Below are positions 6,084 through 7,992 of a stretch of 7,992 nucleotides of DNA, in pieces; within the stretch, counting starts at the first letter, position 1; each line of letters starts with the position of its first letter. Position numbers and translations under genes: made by a program. The DNA is from DAOVRL01 sp964459805. Its GTDB lineage: Bacteria; Planctomycetota; Phycisphaerae; Sedimentisphaerales; Anaerobacaceae. The stretch spans positions 1 through 7,992 of the forward strand of contig CAYWOD010000168.1 in NCBI GenBank assembly GCA_964459805.1, given 5' to 3'. Below the pieces are notes generated by a model. It was not told the DNA's origin. It was given only the letters and a program-made list of their open reading frames with translations, and did not search any database.

Positions 6084-6758
6084 ATGCACTTGCTAATCAC
6101 AGCAGGCGGAACGCGGGAATACATCGACCCGGTCCGCTTCATTTCCAACGCAAGCAGCGGCAAAATGGGCTATGCACTTGCACAGTCAGCCAAAGACGCC
6201 GGTCATAAGGTGATGCTTATAAGCGCATCTCGTATGCAGCCGCCGGTCGGCGTTGATTTTGTAGGGGTCGATAGTGCAAAGGAAATGTTTGAAGCCGTTA
6301 AGGAATTTTTCCCGAAATGCGATTGTCTTCTTATGGCGGCGGCTGTGTCCGATTACACGCCCGTCAAACAAGCCAAATCCAAAATCAAGAAAACAAACAA
6401 AACTCTTACCATCAAATTAAAACCCACAACCGATATTCTGAAATGGGCAGCAAAGCATAAGAAAGCAAGAAGTCAGAAGACAGAGGGCAGAAGACAGAAA
6501 GCGAAGAACGGAGGGCAGAAGGGACAAATCGTTGTTGGCTTTGCTCTCGAAGATAAGAATCTGCGGGCAAATGCAGAGAAAAAATTAAAGGAAAAAAACC
6601 TTGATATGATAGTCGCCAACACCCCCGCCGCAATCGGTGCAACAAAAGCAACTGTTCAAATCAAGACCCGCCAAGGCAACTGGAAAAAAATTGCCAAAGC
6701 AACCAAGGGCATTATCGCCGGATGTGTGATTCGAGAGGCGGAGAATCTCCTCAGTTGA
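6084..6758 (+). CDS. coaB: Phosphopantothenate--cysteine ligase (stand-alone CoaB)
   Basis: Joins 4'-phosphopantothenate to cysteine, probably with CTP, providing the substrate of CoaC. From ATG 6084 it is 224 residues. ITAGGTREYIDPVRFISN and SSGKMG mark the nucleotide-binding start; this Asn corresponds to E. coli Dfp Asn210. AAAVSDYTP, the KIKK segment (E. coli Lys289 region), GFALED and DMIVANTPAAIGA follow in family order. A GTG at 6057 would add nine residues and overlap coaC by 14 bp; the residues are unconserved and neither start has a strong ribosome-binding site. The middle carries a basic insert of about 23 residues encoded by a degenerate 7-bp tandem repeat, yet the frame stays open. 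From about 6360 the gene is AT-richer and lysine-rich (mostly AAA codons) compared with its neighbours. The 3' end overlaps the convergent HAAS gene by 8 bp. Confidence 0.9.
   Translation: MHLLITAGGTREYIDPVRFISNASSGKMGYALAQSAKDAGHKVMLISASRMQPPVGVDFVGVDSAKEMFEAVKEFFPKCDCLLMAAAVSDYTPVKQAKSKIKKTNKTLTIKLKPTTDILKWAAKHKKARSQKTEGRRQKAKNGGQKGQIVVGFALEDKNLRANAEKKLKEKNLDMIVANTPAAIGATKATVQIKTRQGNWKKIAKATKGIIAGCVIREAENLLS
6460..6523 (+). repeat. Degenerate heptanucleotide tandem repeat inside coaB
   Basis: Starting at 6468, consecutive 7-bp units read AGAAGTC, AGAAGAC, AGAGGGC, AGAAGAC, AGAAAGC, GAAGAAC, GGAGGGC and AGAAGGG, eight in a row to 6523. A further AGAAAGC at 6460-6466 is offset by one base. 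The strand is almost pure purine apart from the final C or TC of each unit. Three units equal 21 bp, so the protein shows a 7-residue period: RSQKTEG, RRQKAKN, GGQKGQI. It falls in the variable stretch between the KIKK region and GFALED. Confidence 0.8.
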
Positions 6759-7545
6759 AATAGCGGCCATATACCCAATTTAGCGCTGCCAGCGAGACGA
6801 CCAAAACAGCGAAGCCGACACATATCAGAACCAGGGCCCATCTACGGTTGAACCCGCCAGCGAAAGGCCGAAACAGGACTCTTGGGATATTTGGGCATAC
6901 CAAAAACACAACGCTCTGGATAAGCCACCATAATCCAATTGAGGCCATAAAAACCGACCAGGCGGCCAGCCAGTACGGCATATCGTCCCAGATTTTGAAT
7001 TTGTCTATTAAATGATGCTCCCACTCGAACGCAAGTGGTACGAGCCCGAGCAAAGGCAACGCAAGAAAAGACCCAAGCAACACGAGATACACAACGATTA
7101 AGGATGGGTACAGAAGCCATCTTTGGGCCTTTAGCTGCGTTGCATCCTCGACCACCGACAAGACTGCCCGAGCAGCTATGAAGCTGGCTGCTATTAGTAT
7201 GGCGCCGGTAGGCAATAGCAGAAAACCTAACACCAATAAACCAAAAGAAAGGTAAGCTAATCGCCAATCTTCAGGTCCCGTTTGCAGACGCAGGATCAGC
7301 TTTCGCCACCAGGGCAATTCTTCTTCGGGGACCCATTGCTTAGGACTGCCGAGTTTCTTGAGCACTGTCTCCAGCTCTTCGGCCGAGACTGGTTCGGCAG
7401 CGCCTTCAAGCTCATTTTCAATATGCTCAGAAATGTTTTGCTCCACCTCCGCGGCATCGACGGATTTGGCCCCTCTCAGATAGGCCCGTGCCTGTCGCAG
7501 ATAATCGTCCAGGCTCTTTCTGGCATTGTGAGTAAGTTCAATCAT
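6751..7545 (-). CDS. HAAS/DUF1700-like multi-pass membrane protein
   Basis: A 264-residue membrane protein of unknown biochemical role. Residues 1-75 form a helical charged domain (LDDYLRQARAYLRG, then VEQNISEHIENELEG, EELETVLKKLGSPKQW). This matches the HAAS/DUF1700-type N-terminal domain often encoded next to PadR regulators and thought to couple them to membrane proteins. Hydrophobic segments follow at about 97-130 (one or two passes), 143-172, 190-216 and 236-256, giving four to five membrane helices. The short WDDMPYW stretch and several aromatic residues near membrane boundaries are visible; no enzymatic motif is seen. The ATG at 7545 is preceded by AAAGGAGAG (7554-7562), whose AGGAG core lies ten bases upstream within the last codons of padR. 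The genes are five bases apart, so translational coupling is likely. The 3' end overlaps coaB tail-to-tail. Confidence 0.8.
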   Translation of the reverse strand: MIELTHNARKSLDDYLRQARAYLRGAKSVDAAEVEQNISEHIENELEGAAEPVSAEELETVLKKLGSPKQWVPEEELPWWRKLILRLQTGPEDWRLAYLSFGLLVLGFLLLPTGAILIAASFIAARAVLSVVEDATQLKAQRWLLYPSLIVVYLVLLGSFLALPLLGLVPLAFEWEHHLIDKFKIWDDMPYWLAAWSVFMASIGLWWLIQSVVFLVCPNIPRVLFRPFAGGFNRRWALVLICVGFAVLVVSLAALNWVYGRYFN

Positions 7546-7550
7546 AATTG

Positions 7551-7889
7551 TTACTCTCCTTTCAGAACGTTGGTTCCCGTTTTGACATCCTGCCAGTAAT
7601 CGTTCATCCTGCTAAGGGTTTGTTTGCCTTTTGAGGTCAGTTCATAATATTTTCGAGCAGGGCCTTCGGTGGATTCCCTGATAGTGGTTTGCAGAAAGCC
7701 CTCCCGTCTTAGACGGCTGAGGATGGGATAGATAGTCCCTTCGCTTATGACCAGGCCGTCAATGCTGCGCAGCCTTCGGACGATATCGTAGCCATAGAGG
7801 CTTGTGCCTTTGATAGCATTTAGAATGCACAATTCGAGCATCCCTTTGCGAATCTGTGTGGCCCAATTGTCGAAGAATCTGGTTTCCAT
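7551..7889 (-). CDS. PadR family transcriptional regulator
   Basis: Small winged-helix DNA-binding repressor, 112 residues from the ATG at 7889, a typical length for the short PadR class. The wHTH core runs from RKGMLELCILNAIKGTSLYGYDIVRRL (about 13-39), through the recognition region SEGTIYPILSRLRREGFL, to the wing, ARKYYELTSKGKQTL. A short C-terminal helix (MNDYWQDVKTG) would serve dimerisation. A GTG at 7931 extends the frame by 14 residues, but it lies within and upstream of the apparent -35 box, so ATG 7889 is chosen. No Shine-Dalgarno precedes this ATG, in line with a leaderless transcript. The gene lies five bases upstream of the HAAS membrane-protein gene on the same strand, a pairing common for PadR regulators. 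The ligand or signal cannot be told from the sequence. Confidence 0.93.
   Translation of the reverse strand: METRFFDNWATQIRKGMLELCILNAIKGTSLYGYDIVRRLRSIDGLVISEGTIYPILSRLRREGFLQTTIRESTEGPARKYYELTSKGKQTLSRMNDYWQDVKTGTNVLKGE
7554..7562 (-). promoter_or_regulatory. Ribosome-binding site of the HAAS gene, inside the padR end
   Basis: AAAGGAGAG on the minus strand encodes the final Lys-Gly-Glu of PadR and also provides a strong Shine-Dalgarno for the downstream gene, ten bases before its ATG counting from AGGAG. Ribosomes finishing PadR would uncover or reload at this site. Confidence 0.6.
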
Positions 7890-7905
7890 ATTCGTTAGTA
7901 TATCG
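7886..7905. promoter_or_regulatory. Candidate PadR operator over the -10 box and start codon
   Basis: The 20-bp site has half-sites CGATAT and ATATGG around an 8-bp spacer, five of six positions symmetric. The spacing resembles known PadR palindromes of the ATGT-N8-ACAT kind, but the half-sites differ. It overlaps the -10 box and the padR start codon, the expected place for autorepression. This is inference from symmetry only. Confidence 0.3.
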
Positions 7906-7925
7906 CATTGCAAGGTAGCTGTCAA
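7897..7925 (-). promoter_or_regulatory. Strong sigma70-type promoter of the padR operon
   Basis: On the minus strand TTGACA (7920-7925, perfect) and TATACT (7897-7902, five of six) are separated by exactly 17 bp. The expected transcription start, seven or eight bases past the -10 box, falls on or one base before the A of the padR ATG at 7889. Confidence 0.8.
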
Positions 7926-7992
7926 TGCCACTTATTGAATTTTTCAGGGATTTTTTCCAGGCAGTAAGTGTTTGCGTTAAAAGGAGTTATGG
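7926..7992. other. Right-edge DNA upstream of padR, no supported gene
   Basis: AT-rich sequence with a T-run at about 7951-7956. At the very edge AAGGAG (7981-7986) is followed by ATG at 7989-7991, but the two-base spacing is too short for a normal start and the frame cannot be followed. Nothing else is recognisable. Confidence 0.5.

Noticed and set aside
6736..6755. GGAGAATCTCC hairpin at the coaB end as terminator
   Set aside because: Four to five bp stem with a tiny loop and no T-run on either strand.
7981..7992. AAGGAG plus ATG at the right edge as a new divergent gene
   Set aside because: Only two bases separate the two signals and only one base of the next codon is visible.
1..7992. 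CRISPR array, tRNA/rRNA gene, toxin-antitoxin or defence cluster
   Set aside because: No regularly spaced direct repeats, no cloverleaf or rRNA core sequence, and every long reading frame is accounted for by housekeeping, repair or regulator families.

Overview
The window looks like chromosomal core DNA of a free-living bacterium. The gene set is housekeeping, the core is moderately GC-rich, and Shine-Dalgarno use is mixed: tpiA and the HAAS gene have clear ones, most others do not. The run tpiA-secG-yicC-gmk-rpoZ-coaC-coaB, an omega subunit of divergent type (GGRFRLTALIQKRL) and a coaBC split into two genes suggest Planctomycetota, probably class Phycisphaerae. That placement is inference from gene order and protein character, not from a database search.

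Layout. Positions 1-347 hold no convincing gene. They contain a 119-bp MITE-like element (217-335) with imperfect terminal inverted repeats, a 6-bp target duplication (TAAGTA) and two internal hairpins, ending 12 bp from the ogt stop. On the minus strand, 348-872 encodes an O6-alkylguanine-DNA alkyltransferase. The ogt-pheA gap carries two divergent sigma70-like promoters whose -35 boxes overlap. On the plus strand, 1110-6758 is a co-directional block: pheA (chorismate mutase/prephenate dehydratase), tpiA, secG, yicC, gmk, rpoZ, coaC and coaB. On the minus strand, 7889-6751 is a two-gene operon of a PadR regulator and a HAAS/DUF1700-like multi-pass membrane protein. Its 3' end overlaps the 3' end of coaB by 8 bp.

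How the genes work together. The plus block mixes central metabolism (aromatic amino acids, glycolysis, GMP phosphorylation, coenzyme A synthesis) with secretion (SecG), RNA turnover (YicC) and transcription (omega). The yicC-gmk-rpoZ-coaBC order resembles the one known from Firmicutes. The PadR/HAAS pair is a separate regulatory unit with a near-consensus promoter (TTGACA, 17 bp, TATACT) placed so that the padR mRNA should be leaderless or nearly so.

Most notable points: the MITE-like element; a degenerate 7-bp purine-rich tandem repeat in the reading frame of coaB, giving a 7-residue periodic basic insert; replacement by Asn of the usually conserved active-site Cys in CoaC; and the leaderless padR promoter with a possible autoregulatory operator. 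I saw no CRISPR array, phage, toxin-antitoxin or defence locus, and no tRNA or rRNA gene.
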